Source: Rhodoplanes roseus (lineage in GTDB: Bacteria; Pseudomonadota; Alphaproteobacteria; Rhizobiales; Xanthobacteraceae). From it: a stretch of 46,533 nt of DNA. Of the stretch, positions 17,703 to 27,303 are shown one piece after another. Positions within the stretch are counted from its first letter, which is position 1, and the number at the start of each line of letters is the position of its first letter. Made by a program: the position numbers and the translations under genes. The stretch covers positions 1 through 46,533 of the forward strand of contig NZ_NPEX01000015.1 of NCBI RefSeq assembly GCF_003258865.1, written 5' to 3'. Below the pieces are notes generated by a model. The model made no database searches and was not told the DNA's origin. It saw nothing but the letters and a program-made list of their open reading frames with translations.

Positions 17703-18161
17703 TCATGGATGGGTGACGAGCAGGATGTGCTCGGCCGCCACGGCCGGCCGGTCCGTGCCCTCGACCTCGAATGTCTGGCGGGTGACGATGCGGGCGCCGA
17801 GCGCATGCGGCGCGACCGAGACGAGGGCCAGGGCCAGCCGGACCCGCGCGTCGACCGGGATCGGCGCGACGAACCTGACCTTGTCGTAGCCGTAGTTGAG
17901 CCCCTTGCCGCGGCGACGGATCGCATAGATCTGCCGCTGCAGCGCCGGTCCGAGGGACAGGATCAGCAGCCCGTGCGCGATCGTCCGGCCGTCCGGCATC
18001 TCGGCGGCGGCGCGCGCGACGTCGACATGGATCCAGTGATCGTCGCCGGTCAGCGCCGCGAAGCCGGCCAGCATGGTCTGGTCGACGGTCGTCCAGTCGG
18101 AGCGCCCGAGCTCCTGCCCTTCATGGACCTTCAGGTCCATCGGCGTCTCGACCGTGATCAT
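17703..18161 (-). CDS. MaoC-type hydratase, second copy
   Basis: 152 residues. The hydratase motif is FAALTGDDHWIHVDVARAAA with D40 and H45 at the expected spacing, followed by TIAHGLLILSLGP. The later segment GLNYGYDKVRFVAPIPVDAR is typical of NodN/MaoC-like hydratases. The start at 18161 (MITVETPMDL) is chosen by length; a second ATG at 18140 is possible and neither has a strong ribosome binding site. First gene of a probable operon with the acyl-CoA synthetase. Confidence 0.9.
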   Translation of the reverse strand: MITVETPMDLKVHEGQELGRSDWTTVDQTMLAGFAALTGDDHWIHVDVARAAAEMPDGRTIAHGLLILSLGPALQRQIYAIRRRGKGLNYGYDKVRFVAPIPVDARVRLALALVSVAPHALGARIVTRQTFEVEGTDRPAVAAEHILLVTHP

Positions 18162-18585
18162 GAGGCGCTCGCGGGACGAAGGTCGGCCGACGGCGGGCCG
18201 GGGCGGCACAGCGGCGTGCACGCCGTGCGGCGACGGGAGCGGCGGGAGGCGCGCAAGCGCATGACGGAGTCTCCGTTCGGAGCGACACGCCCGGCTGGAC
18301 GGATCGGCGAACCGGAACGCTAGTCAAAGACGCCCGGGGGCCGCGAACATTTCAGCCGCATTTCAGGATGCGAAACCGCCGGTGGCGCGACACCGCTGCG
18401 TCACCTCGACCGCGCACGGTCGAGCCGCACCGGGCGAGGTCCTGACGGCGGCGCCCTGTCGAGGCACCGACGGCGATCGAAATCCGGTCGAGTCCGGCGG
18501 GGATTCACGTGTGTGCACGACGGCCGCGCCACGGGGCGGGCGCTGCGAATTCCGGAGAAAATTCAGATCGCGGCACCGGAAGGGC
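18162..18585. other. intergenic region between the MaoC gene and tRNA-Ser
   Basis: 424 bp. It should hold the promoter of the minus-strand MaoC operon and the 3' flank of the tRNA gene. No convincing gene, repeat or promoter was recognised. Confidence 0.4.
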
Positions 18586-18679
18586 TGGCGGAGCCGGAGG
18601 GATTCGAACCCTCGATACGGGTTTAAGCCCGTATAACGGTTTAGCAAACCGCCGCCTTCAGCCACTCGGCCACAGCTCC
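18586..18679 (-). tRNA. tRNA-Ser (anticodon GCU)
   Basis: A 94-nt class II tRNA with 3' CCA encoded. The acceptor stem pairs GGAGCTG with CGGCTCC (one G-U pair). The D-arm is GCCGAGTGG..GAAGGC, the anticodon loop TTTGCTAAA reads GCU, the long variable arm (TACGGGC/GCCCGTA type) is typical of serine, and the T-arm carries GGTTCGAATCC. It reads AGC/AGU codons. It is not next to any integrase-like gene. Confidence 0.97.
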
Positions 18680-18913
18680 AGTGGGGTTTTCGTATGCGGT
18701 TCAGGGAGGGTGGTCAAGCGGTCCGCCCTCACTCCCTGCCCCGCCAGGATTTTGCCGGGGGTCCTCGCGTCCCCGCCCCGGGTCCGTCGGCGGCGAGGGC
18801 CGACCCGTCCAGGCGGCGCGCCGCGGCGGCCGGCCGCAACTTGTTTCCCGACGTGTCCTATTGTTGCTGTTCGGTGTCGCTCCCGGTACCCTTCCGGCCG
18901 GGGGAGGACAGCC

Positions 18914-20008
18914 ATGGCGACACGAAACGAGTCCATGGACGGGCTGCGCGGATTCGCGGCGGCCGCGGTCGTGCTGTTCCACACGATCCTGTCCACCGAC
19001 GAGCATCTGATCGCGCGGGTCCTCGGGCCGTCCTTCTGGCACGTCCCTGTCGCGGAGCTGCCGACCAAGCTCGCGCTGTCGATCTTCAACGGCGAGACTG
19101 CGGTCGCGATCTTCTTCGTTCTCTCCGGAGCGGTGCTGCTCGGCAGCCTCGAGCGGCAGCCCGGGGCCGCCGGCTTCGTGGTCCGCCGCGTCTTCCGCAT
19201 CTATCCGGCCCTGCTCGCCGCGATCCTGTCGGGAGCGCTGGTGCTCGCCCTCCAGGGGCGCGCCCCGGGCCCGGCCGAGCTCGGCGCCAATCTCGTGCTC
19301 GGCGACTTCTCGATCATCGGAGCGGCCTGGACGCTGAATGCCGAGTTCGTCGCGATCCCGTTCATCCTGCTGAGTGCGTGGGCGCTGCGCCTGATCGGGC
19401 CGGCCGGCCTCGTCGTCGCCTTCGGGGCGGCGTTCCTGATCGTGAAGATCCCGGGTGCCCAGGCGGTGGTGCTCTACGTGAAGCCCTATCTGCTGTGCTT
19501 CGCGCTCGGCTTCGCGGTCGCGACGCCGACCGGCGCGTGGCTCGGCCGCCGCCTGTCGGGCGGCTGGTGCGTCGGCGCGCTGACGACCATGCTGGTCCTG
19601 CGCCACGCGATCCCGAGCGCCAACCTGTCGACGCTGCTGCTGCAGGTCTCGGCCGGTCTGCTGGTCTGCGCGCTGTGGCACGACCGGGCCGGACGGCTCG
19701 GCGCTGTTCTGTCGCGACCCGCCTCGGTGTTCCTCGGCCGGATCAGCTACAGCCTCTATCTCTTCAACGTGCCGCTGCTCATCGCCTTCGGGCCGCTGAT
19801 CGCGGGACGCGACCCGGTGCTGATCGGCGTGCCGACGGGCATCGCGGTGCTGGGGCTGACGATCCCGCTCGCCGTCTTGGCCGAACGGTGGATCGAGCGG
19901 CCCGGCATCAGGGCCGGCTCCGCCGTGGCGGCTCGGCTGGCGACGGCACGTCCCGCACGGGTCGGTTCGCTGTCGCGCGCGCCCGCGGACCTGCGGGCGC
20001 CGTCCTGA
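18914..20008 (+). CDS. acyltransferase 3 family (OafA/NodX-like) membrane protein
   Basis: 364 residues with about ten hydrophobic helices. The N-terminal MDGLRGFAAAAVVLFH has the family's R12...H23 catalytic pair, and ISYSLYLFNVP plus AERWIERPG near the end are typical. These proteins move acetyl or other acyl groups onto exported polysaccharides, lipids or peptidoglycan. The ATG follows GGGGAGGA; the frame is open further upstream through the tRNA region but that part is not similar. Converges on the SEL1-like gene with a 30-bp gap. The acceptor is unknown. Confidence 0.92.
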   Translation: MATRNESMDGLRGFAAAAVVLFHTILSTDEHLIARVLGPSFWHVPVAELPTKLALSIFNGETAVAIFFVLSGAVLLGSLERQPGAAGFVVRRVFRIYPALLAAILSGALVLALQGRAPGPAELGANLVLGDFSIIGAAWTLNAEFVAIPFILLSAWALRLIGPAGLVVAFGAAFLIVKIPGAQAVVLYVKPYLLCFALGFAVATPTGAWLGRRLSGGWCVGALTTMLVLRHAIPSANLSTLLLQVSAGLLVCALWHDRAGRLGAVLSRPASVFLGRISYSLYLFNVPLLIAFGPLIAGRDPVLIGVPTGIAVLGLTIPLAVLAERWIERPGIRAGSAVAARLATARPARVGSLSRAPADLRAPS

Positions 20009-20038
20009 CCGGCACCGTCATCGGCACCCTGCCAGAAC

Positions 20039-20305
20039 TCAGCGGCCCAGCCACGCCCGCGCGGCGCGCTGCGCGGTTGCGATCTCGCTCTCGGACATCA
20101 GCCCGGCGATCTCGCGGCGAAGCCGGATGGCGTCGCTGTTGCCGTTCAGGGCGGCGAGATTGAACCACTTGTGCGCCGACACGTAGTCGGCGTCCACGCT
20201 GGCGCCGGTCGAGTACATCATGCCGAGCTGGAAGAACATGTCGCCGTTGGTGCTGGCTTCCCCGAGGGCCGCCGTTTCCATCGAAGCCGCGTCGTACCGT
20301 CCCAT
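20039..20305 (-). CDS. small SEL1-like repeat protein
   Basis: An 88-residue protein with a SEL1-type helical repeat: FFQLGMMYSTGASVDADYVSAHKWFNLAA is the A-helix/B-helix pattern. Similar short SEL1 proteins with an MGRYDA start are common in Rhizobiales; their role is unknown to me. The ATG at 20305 has GGGGAGG upstream, and the longer frame before it lacks any repeat. A strong hairpin lies about 56 nt upstream of the start codon. Confidence 0.85.
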   Translation of the reverse strand: MGRYDAASMETAALGEASTNGDMFFQLGMMYSTGASVDADYVSAHKWFNLAALNGNSDAIRLRREIAGLMSESEIATAQRAARAWLGR

Positions 20306-20647
20306 GTCTGGCCTCCCCAGGCCGTGGCCGGAGTTCCGGCCGTTTCGTTTGGTCGATCGGCTCGGACGGTGTTCCGTCCGAGTGACCCGATCTTCGGGGA
20401 GGCGTCTGAAAGCGCACTTAAAAGGTGCGATGAATCGCCCGTAAACGCGATCGCGCGCGGATCGTCGAAAGCCTGCAGGCACAGCGAGGAAACCCGCGTC
20501 ATTGCTGCACTTTCGAAAAATCGTCGACAACCCGGTAACCACGGCCCGCAAGGCGGCGTTCACCACGCCGAGAACGCGCCCGCGCGACGTGACCGTCACG
20601 CGGACGCGGCCGGCCGCCGCGACGGGTGCCGCGGCGGCCGCCGATCG
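20306..20647. promoter_or_regulatory. leader region of the SEL1-like gene with a perfect hairpin
   Basis: 342 bp between the glutathione transferase stop and the SEL1-like start. At 20361-20382 an inverted repeat has perfect 9-bp arms (CTCGGACGG and its complement) and a 4-nt loop. It is not followed by T on the minus strand, so it looks more like a leader RNA structure or an operator than a terminator. No gene seen. Confidence 0.45.
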
Positions 20648-21640
20648 TCAGCGCGCCCGCTGCCCGAACAGCAGCGCCTGGATGGCCGGGTCCTTCATGT
20701 CGACGGTCGCCGCCGCCTCGGCCGCCACCGCCATGCCGCGCGCCACGGCGGGCCGCGCCAGCATGGTGTCGAGCCAGCGCTTCACATGGGGGAAGTCGGC
20801 GATGTCCTGGCCCTGGCGCTCGTTGCGGCTGGCCCAGCCGACGCAGGCGATGTCGGCGATCGAGTACTTGCCGGCCAGGAACTCGCGGTCGGCGAGCCGG
20901 CGGTTCATCACGCCGTAGAGACGATTGCATTCGTCGGTGTAGCGCTTGATCGCGTAAGGCACCTGCTCGGGCGCGTAGATGCGGAAGTGATGCGCCTGGC
21001 CCGCCATCGGGCCGAGGCCACCCATCTGCCACATCAGCCACTGCTCCACCTCGACGCGGCCGCGCTCGTCGGCCGGATAGAGCTTGCCGGTCTTGCGGCC
21101 GAGATACTGCAGGATCGCACCCGACTCGAAGACCGAGATCGGCTTACGGCCCGGGCCGTCCGGATCGACGATCGCCGGGATGCGATTGTTGGGCGCGATC
21201 GCCAGGAACTCGGGCTTGAACTGCTCGCCGGCGCCGATGTTCACGGGCCGCACCACATAGGGCAGTCGGCACTCCTCGAGCATGATGGTGATCTTCCAGC
21301 CGTTCGGCGTCGACCAGTAGAACAGCTCGATCGGCGCCGCCGCCTTGGCAACGGGGCGACGCGCCGCGGGCCTGGCGGCGACGGCCGCCTTCTTGGCGAC
21401 GGCACGCGCGGGCGCCCGACTCGTCGCGGCCGCACCGCTCTTCGACTTGGTGATCTTCTTGGACTTGGCGGTCTGCTTGCTCGCCGCGGGGACCCTGCCC
21501 GGCGTCGCCGCCGTCTTCGGGCGCGTCGGCGCCTTCGCGCGCGAAGGACTTTCGGCGGATGCGGACGCCTTGGGGCGCGCTGTCGTTCTCGAGCGGGCGG
21601 ACGTGGTCGAACGTGACGGCGATTTCGGGCTGCGGGCCAT
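20648..21640 (-). CDS. Nu-class (YfcG/YghU-like) glutathione transferase with histone-H1-like N-terminal tail
   Basis: The last ~228 residues form a GST. The thioredoxin-fold part begins IELFYWSTPNGWKITIMLEE, the Nu-class form with T111 and N113, which in E. coli YfcG binds two glutathiones and gives disulfide-bond reductase activity. APNNRIPAIVDPDGPG, VFESGAILQYL, WLMWQMGGLGPMAGQ and the alpha-helical C-domain also match YfcG/YghU. The first ~102 residues are Lys/Arg/Ala/Ser/Thr/Pro-rich and resemble eukaryotic and bacterial histone-H1-like tails. The ATG at 21640 has AGGAG 8 nt upstream, and no internal start before the GST domain was identified, so the tail appears genuine. Divergent from the PsiF-like gene. 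Confidence 0.9.
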   Translation of the reverse strand: MARSPKSPSRSTTSARSRTTARPKASASAESPSRAKAPTRPKTAATPGRVPAASKQTAKSKKITKSKSGAAATSRAPARAVAKKAAVAARPAARRPVAKAAAPIELFYWSTPNGWKITIMLEECRLPYVVRPVNIGAGEQFKPEFLAIAPNNRIPAIVDPDGPGRKPISVFESGAILQYLGRKTGKLYPADERGRVEVEQWLMWQMGGLGPMAGQAHHFRIYAPEQVPYAIKRYTDECNRLYGVMNRRLADREFLAGKYSIADIACVGWASRNERQGQDIADFPHVKRWLDTMLARPAVARGMAVAAEAAATVDMKDPAIQALLFGQRAR

Positions 21641-21868
21641 GGCTCACTCCTGGTCGAGGCTCGGCTGATCGCGAAGCAGGATCTCCGGCTCGTCGCAGGA
21701 GATGTCGTCGCACACCGGGATACGCAAGACGGCGACCGCCGACAGTTCGCTCGCGACCTGCCGGAGAGCTTGCAAAATCTCGGCCGCAGCCGGCGCTTCG
21801 TCGCGAGTCAGATGGCGCAGCGATCGAACGGGCGGTATTCTGGCGACGGTTCCACGGGAGAGGACACC

Positions 21869-22126
21869 ATGAGCAGGTTCCTGACAGCAGTGCTGGCCGC
21901 CGCCTGGCTGGCCACGACCGCGATGCCGATCGCCGCCCAGGACAAGACGCCGGCCACGGAGAAAACAACGGCCCCAGAGAAGGCACCGGCGGCGGAGAAG
22001 AAGGTCTCGGCGCAGCAGCAGCGCATGAAGACCTGCGCGGCGAAATGGAAGGACGAGAAGGCGGCCAAGAACGTGAAGGGCCGCGAAGCCTATCGCAGCT
22101 TCATGAGCGGCTGCCTGAAGGGCTGA
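21869..22126 (+). CDS. PsiF-like small secreted protein
   Basis: 85 residues: a signal peptide (about 1-24, ending PIAAQ), a short Lys/Glu/Ala/Pro linker, and one PsiF-repeat-like module with two cysteines, C56 and C82 (RMKTCAAKW ... YRSFMSGCLKG). PsiF-type proteins are periplasmic and of unknown function; the E. coli namesake is phosphate-starvation inducible. The ATG at 21869 follows GGGAGAGG. Divergent from the GST gene with a 228-bp shared upstream region. Confidence 0.85.
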   Translation: MSRFLTAVLAAAWLATTAMPIAAQDKTPATEKTTAPEKAPAAEKKVSAQQQRMKTCAAKWKDEKAAKNVKGREAYRSFMSGCLKG

Positions 22127-22645
22127 TCGCGACGCCGCGGTCGGGGACGCCGCTCGATCCGCGGAATGTCGATCCTGGGACGCGCCCGGCCCCGGAAGGC
22201 GGCCGGTCGAGGGCGGAACGGCGTGCTCGCGCCCGATCCGCAAAGCCGGTGTCGACATCACCGGTCTCGATGGGCGGCCTCTGCGACGATCACCCGGCGG
22301 TCCGTTCACCTGTCGGTGCGTCCGCCTGTCGGTGCGTCCTTGTCCGGCTCACCCGGCGACGGCCAGTCCAAAAGGCCGTCGCGAAGAAAGGGGGGCGTCG
22401 GCGAGCGATCCGATCGGTCGCGCTACCCGATGGCCTCGGCCACTCGAGCAGCAGGCTGACCCGTGTGCTCTCCACTGGAGCCCTGCCGTTGCGGCGGGCG
22501 GGGTGGGAACTCTACTCGGTCTCGCCGACGCCCTCTTTCGTCGTTCGTGACCGGCTGCGCGAAGGATCGAGTGTCGATCGCACCGCTGCCGCCGGCCTCC
22601 GACGAAGTCCACGGCTTCCTCGGAGCAGGAGCCCCGAGAGGCCGC
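22127..22645. other. intergenic region with a short tandem duplication
   Basis: 519 bp between the PsiF-like and H1-like genes (their 3' ends face each other). A 16-bp unit CCTGTCGGTGCGTCCG/T occurs twice in tandem at 22309 and 22325. Open frames in this stretch have no recognisable domain or good ribosome binding site. Nothing else seen. Confidence 0.4.
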
Positions 22646-22771
22646 TCACTTCTTCTTCGCGGCCGGCTTCTTCGCCGTCGTCGTCTTCTTCGCGGTCGTC
22701 TTCTTCGCGGCCGGCTTCGCAGCCGGCTTCTTCGCAGGGGCCTTCTTCGCAGTCGTAGCTTTCTTCGGCAT
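22646..22771 (-). CDS. 41-residue histone-H1-like Lys/Ala-rich protein
   Basis: A very short gene: 41 residues, 16 Lys, 12 Ala, 7 Thr and 5 Pro plus the initial Met, built from AKK/PAAK repeats and ending KKK. The ATG at 22771 is preceded by AGGAGGG at a good distance, and the frame ends at a TGA. The codons AAG and GCG/GCC match neighbouring genes. It resembles bacterial histone-H1-like basic peptides such as the C-terminal tails of alphaproteobacterial HU and the HctA/AlgP class, which bind DNA or other polyanions without a fixed fold. It is on the same strand as the GST with an H1-like tail, about 1 kb away. Function is inference from composition. Confidence 0.8.
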   Translation of the reverse strand: MPKKATTAKKAPAKKPAAKPAAKKTTAKKTTTAKKPAAKKK

Positions 22772-23605
22772 GCTGCCCTCCTAGCCGTGGTGGGATGGCT
22801 ATCAGAAACGTGCCCACGCGAATCGAGGGCACTGCATTTCGATTACTACAGCACAACGAAAAAATCAGCGACTCCGCTTCGCGCTGCAGGTCGTTCGAGA
22901 CGATGTGCAAGCACTCGCGGCGAGGTCCGCCGACCGGCGCGACGACATGCGCGTCGGCTCGGCGCGACGATGGCGCGTCGGCAGACGCATCGCACACGCC
23001 TCGAAGATGTGCCCATAGAATAAGCCTTTCTCACACGTCCCGCGGGTCGTGCGTGGTCACCTGATCGCGCGTCCTCATGCTCCGCGAGACGCCGCGCCGC
23101 GGCGCGCTAACGCTTCATTCACGGCTCAAAAAAATTCTGCGGATTTCTTCCCGGCAGACGTCTCGCGCACCGCATCAGCGCTCGTCGTTCCACTCGAATC
23201 GAACAGACGCCGATTCGAGGAGGTGCGGGAACGCCCATCCCGCAGGGTCATCCGAGGCCTCGCCAGACGATCGAGAGACCCCGTCGTCGCCGTCGAGAGA
23301 CCGGCGTGACGACCCGCGATCGCCGCACCGGCACGGCGATGCGATGGCGAGAGCAAGGCGAAGCGAGGGACGGACGGCGCGCCGCGCCGCCGCAGCGCGA
23401 TCGCATCGACACGACCGCGACCAGGTCGGCGTGCGCCGACGTTGCCTGAAGAGAGCGAGAGAGAGGCGGGACCAGGAGACGGCGCGAAGCGGCGAGTCAT
23501 CGCCCGATGCATCGCGCCGCCCATGCATCGTCGCCCGCTTCATCGCGTCGCATGCGCAGCCGCCGACGCACGCCGCTTGCACGGCGCCGCGTCGCGGCAC
23601 GGCAG
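22772..23605. other. 834-bp region rich in inverted repeats, no convincing gene
   Basis: The longest gene-free stretch of the window, between the H1-like gene and the gatB stop. It contains a 25-bp tandem duplication (copies begin at 22936 and 22961), a 14-bp palindrome (CGCGCCGCGGCGCG, 23093-23106) and consecutive perfect stem-loops at 23193-23219 and 23224-23244 followed by CGAGGCCTCG at 23253-23262. The unit TCGAGAGACC occurs at 23271 and 23293. A+T-rich patches near 22850 and 23125 could hold promoters. Open frames are Arg-rich with no domain. A structured non-coding RNA is possible. Confidence 0.5.
23193..23262. ncRNA. candidate structured RNA (consecutive perfect hairpins)
   Basis: Hairpin 1: 9-bp arms CTCGAATCG/CGATTCGAG with a 9-nt loop. 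Hairpin 2, 4 nt later: 7-bp arms TGCGGGA/TCCCGCA with a 7-nt loop. A third palindrome CGAGGCCTCG follows. No match to tmRNA, SRP RNA or RNase P RNA core motifs was seen. The strand and the ends of any transcript are unknown. Confidence 0.25.
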
Positions 23606-25093
<1,488 letters not shown>

Positions 25094-25327
25094 GATCGTC
25101 CGCCTGGTTCGTCTCGTGGTCGGCCGGTCGCGCCGGCCCGGCGGGCCGCAGCAGACCTGTCGCCCTTCGGTTACAGAGTGTCGGCGCGGCCTTCAAGGTG
25201 TCCGCGCCGCAGCGCGGCCGCAACGCTGCAGCCCCGGCATGACGCCGACGATTGTACCGCGTGCCGGCGCCCGCTATCCTCCCCGGCAAGTCGACGAGAA
25301 AAGTCGACGTCAGGGAGAGAGACCAGC

Positions 25328-27034
25328 ATGCACCCCCGCCACGTCACCCGTGTGCTCGCCGTCGGCCTGTCGGCCGGCATCGCCGCCCTCGCCGGTCTGC
25401 CCGGCGGCGCCGCGGCTCAGACCGCCGCGCCCGGCCGCACCGCCGACATCGTCCTGGTCAACGGCAAGATCGTCACGGTCGACGACCGCTTCACGGTGGC
25501 GCCGGCGCTGGCGATCGCCGGCGAGCGCATCCTCAAGGTCGGCAGCGTCGCCGAGATCGAGGCGCTGAAGACGCCGCAGACCCGCGTCGTCGACCTCGGC
25601 GGCAAGACCGTGATCCCCGGCCTGATCGACAACCACGCCCACTACATGCGGGCGGCGGAGTATTGGGACCGCGAGGTGCGGCTCGACGGCGTGACGTCCC
25701 GCAAGGAGGCGCTCGCCATGATCGCCGCCAAGGCGAAGGCCTCCAAGCCGGGCGAGCTGGTGCTGTCGCTCGGCGGATGGTCGGAGGAGCAGTTCACCGA
25801 TCAGCCCGGCGGCTTCACCAGGGCCGAGCTCGACGAGGCGGCGCCGAACAACCCGGTCGTCCTCCAGGTCATCTACTTCCGCATCTACGCCAACTCGGCC
25901 GCGCTGAAGGCGCTCGGCGTGACCGGCGAGACGCCCGACCCGCGCAACGGCAAGATCGAGAAGGACGCCGGCGGCCAGCCCACCGGCGTGCTCAACGGCG
26001 GCGGCGCCGTCGCCTGGACGCTGGCGCGGCTCGGCGAGGTCACCAAGGAGCGCAGCGTCGAGAACGCCCGCGCCCTGATGGCCGACCTCAACCGCATGGG
26101 GCTGACGGCCTACCAGGAGATGGGCGGCCGCGCCTTCAATGCCGGCCACATCGAGGCGTTCCGCACCGTATGGGAGCGCAAGCAGATGACGGTGCGCACC
26201 TTCTATAACCTGTGGCAGGAGCCGACCTCGCCGGCCGACGTGGACAAGGCCGTCGGCGTGATCGCCACGCTGAAGCCGTTCCAGGGCGACGACTGGCTCG
26301 ACCAGACCGGCTACGGCGAGACCGTCTACTTCCCGCTGCACGACAATCTGCTGAACCGCGGCGCCTCGCCGACGCCGGAGAACATGGCGCAGTGGCGCCG
26401 CATCGCCCAGGCGGTCGCCGATCGCGGCATGCACCTCAACGTCCACGCCCAGCTCCGCGGCACCATCGAGGCGTTCCTGACCGAGATCGAGGTGATCAAC
26501 GGCGTCAAGCCGATCAAGGGGCTGCGCTGGACCATGTCGCACGGCGACCAGCTCGAGCCGCAGGACATCGCCCGCATGAAGCGGCTCGGCATGTATGTCC
26601 AGCTCCACAGCCGGCCGACCGTCCAGGGCGCGCTGATGCTGGGCGTGCACGGCGACCGCACCTACGCGATGCCGCCGCTGCGCCTCGTCCAGGACAGCGG
26701 CCTCCCGTGGGGACTCGGTTCCGACGCCACTGCGGTGACGCCGGTGAACCCGTTCTACACGCTCCACTGGGCCGTGAAGGGCGAGATGGTCGGCGGCCGC
26801 AAGGTCCTGAAGGAGACGATCACGCGCGAGGAGGCGCTGATCGCCCACACCCGCTCCAACGCCGCCTTCCTGTTCCAGGACGGCAATCTAGGCTCGCTGG
26901 CGTCCGGCAAGTACGCCGACCTCGTCGTCCTCGACCGCGACTACCTCACGGTGCCGGAGAAGGAGATCAAGGACATCCGGCCCGTGATGACCATGGTGGG
27001 CGGCACGGTGGTGCACGAGGCCACGGCCAAATAG
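25328..27034 (+). CDS. exported amidohydrolase, YtcJ-like (Amidohydro_3)
   Basis: 568 residues. A signal peptide is visible (about 1-30, ending GGAAAQT), so the enzyme is probably periplasmic. The metal-dependent hydrolase fold shows GKTVIPGLIDNHAHY (first HxH), a central segment with MHLNVHAQLRG, MSHGDQLEPQDIARMKRLGM, and GSDATAVTPVNPFYTLHWAV with the late Asp. The composite beta-sandwich is covered by ADIVLVNGKIVTVD and KYADLVVLDRDYL. The substrate is unknown. The ATG follows AGGGAGAGAG. Divergent from gatB by 234 bp. Confidence 0.93.
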   Translation: MHPRHVTRVLAVGLSAGIAALAGLPGGAAAQTAAPGRTADIVLVNGKIVTVDDRFTVAPALAIAGERILKVGSVAEIEALKTPQTRVVDLGGKTVIPGLIDNHAHYMRAAEYWDREVRLDGVTSRKEALAMIAAKAKASKPGELVLSLGGWSEEQFTDQPGGFTRAELDEAAPNNPVVLQVIYFRIYANSAALKALGVTGETPDPRNGKIEKDAGGQPTGVLNGGGAVAWTLARLGEVTKERSVENARALMADLNRMGLTAYQEMGGRAFNAGHIEAFRTVWERKQMTVRTFYNLWQEPTSPADVDKAVGVIATLKPFQGDDWLDQTGYGETVYFPLHDNLLNRGASPTPENMAQWRRIAQAVADRGMHLNVHAQLRGTIEAFLTEIEVINGVKPIKGLRWTMSHGDQLEPQDIARMKRLGMYVQLHSRPTVQGALMLGVHGDRTYAMPPLRLVQDSGLPWGLGSDATAVTPVNPFYTLHWAVKGEMVGGRKVLKETITREEALIAHTRSNAAFLFQDGNLGSLASGKYADLVVLDRDYLTVPEKEIKDIRPVMTMVGGTVVHEATAK

Positions 27035-27092
27035 ACTCCGGCCTGCCGACGGCCCGGGCCACGTCATAGAAGAGGCTCGGGCGATCCACTGC

Positions 27093-27212
27093 GTCGCCCC
27101 GGGGCGCGCGTAGCGCGAGCCCGGGACCCATACGCCCTGTCGATCGTGAATCATCGGCGCCGGGGTTATGGATCCCGGGCTCGCGAACCTACGGTTCGCG
27201 CCCCGGGATGAC
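27093..27212. repeat. paired, inverted REP-like elements (BIME-like)
   Basis: The left unit (plus strand) has the degenerate head GTCGCCCCGGGGCGCGC (27093-27109) and a CGCGC-GTA-GCGCG hairpin. The right unit is inverted, with head GTCATCCCGGGGCGCG on the minus strand (27197-27212) and a CGCGAACC-TAC-GGTTCGCG hairpin. Together they form a long inverted repeat: 19-nt arms at 27114-27132 and 27167-27185 with one mismatch, separated by 34 nt. It lies between the amidohydrolase and Uma2 genes. Confidence 0.75.
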
Positions 27213-27303
27213 CGCGCGCGAATCCGAAGGCGGGCCGCTCTCCCTCGCCCCCCTCCTCCTCGCCCCGCGCGTCTTCTGGTAGACTGGCGGCCGAGAGGCA
27301 TCC

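Noticed and set aside
18586-18679. tRNA-Ser as a possible integration site of a mobile element
   Set aside because: No integrase, direct repeat of the tRNA 3' end or phage gene was seen on either side.
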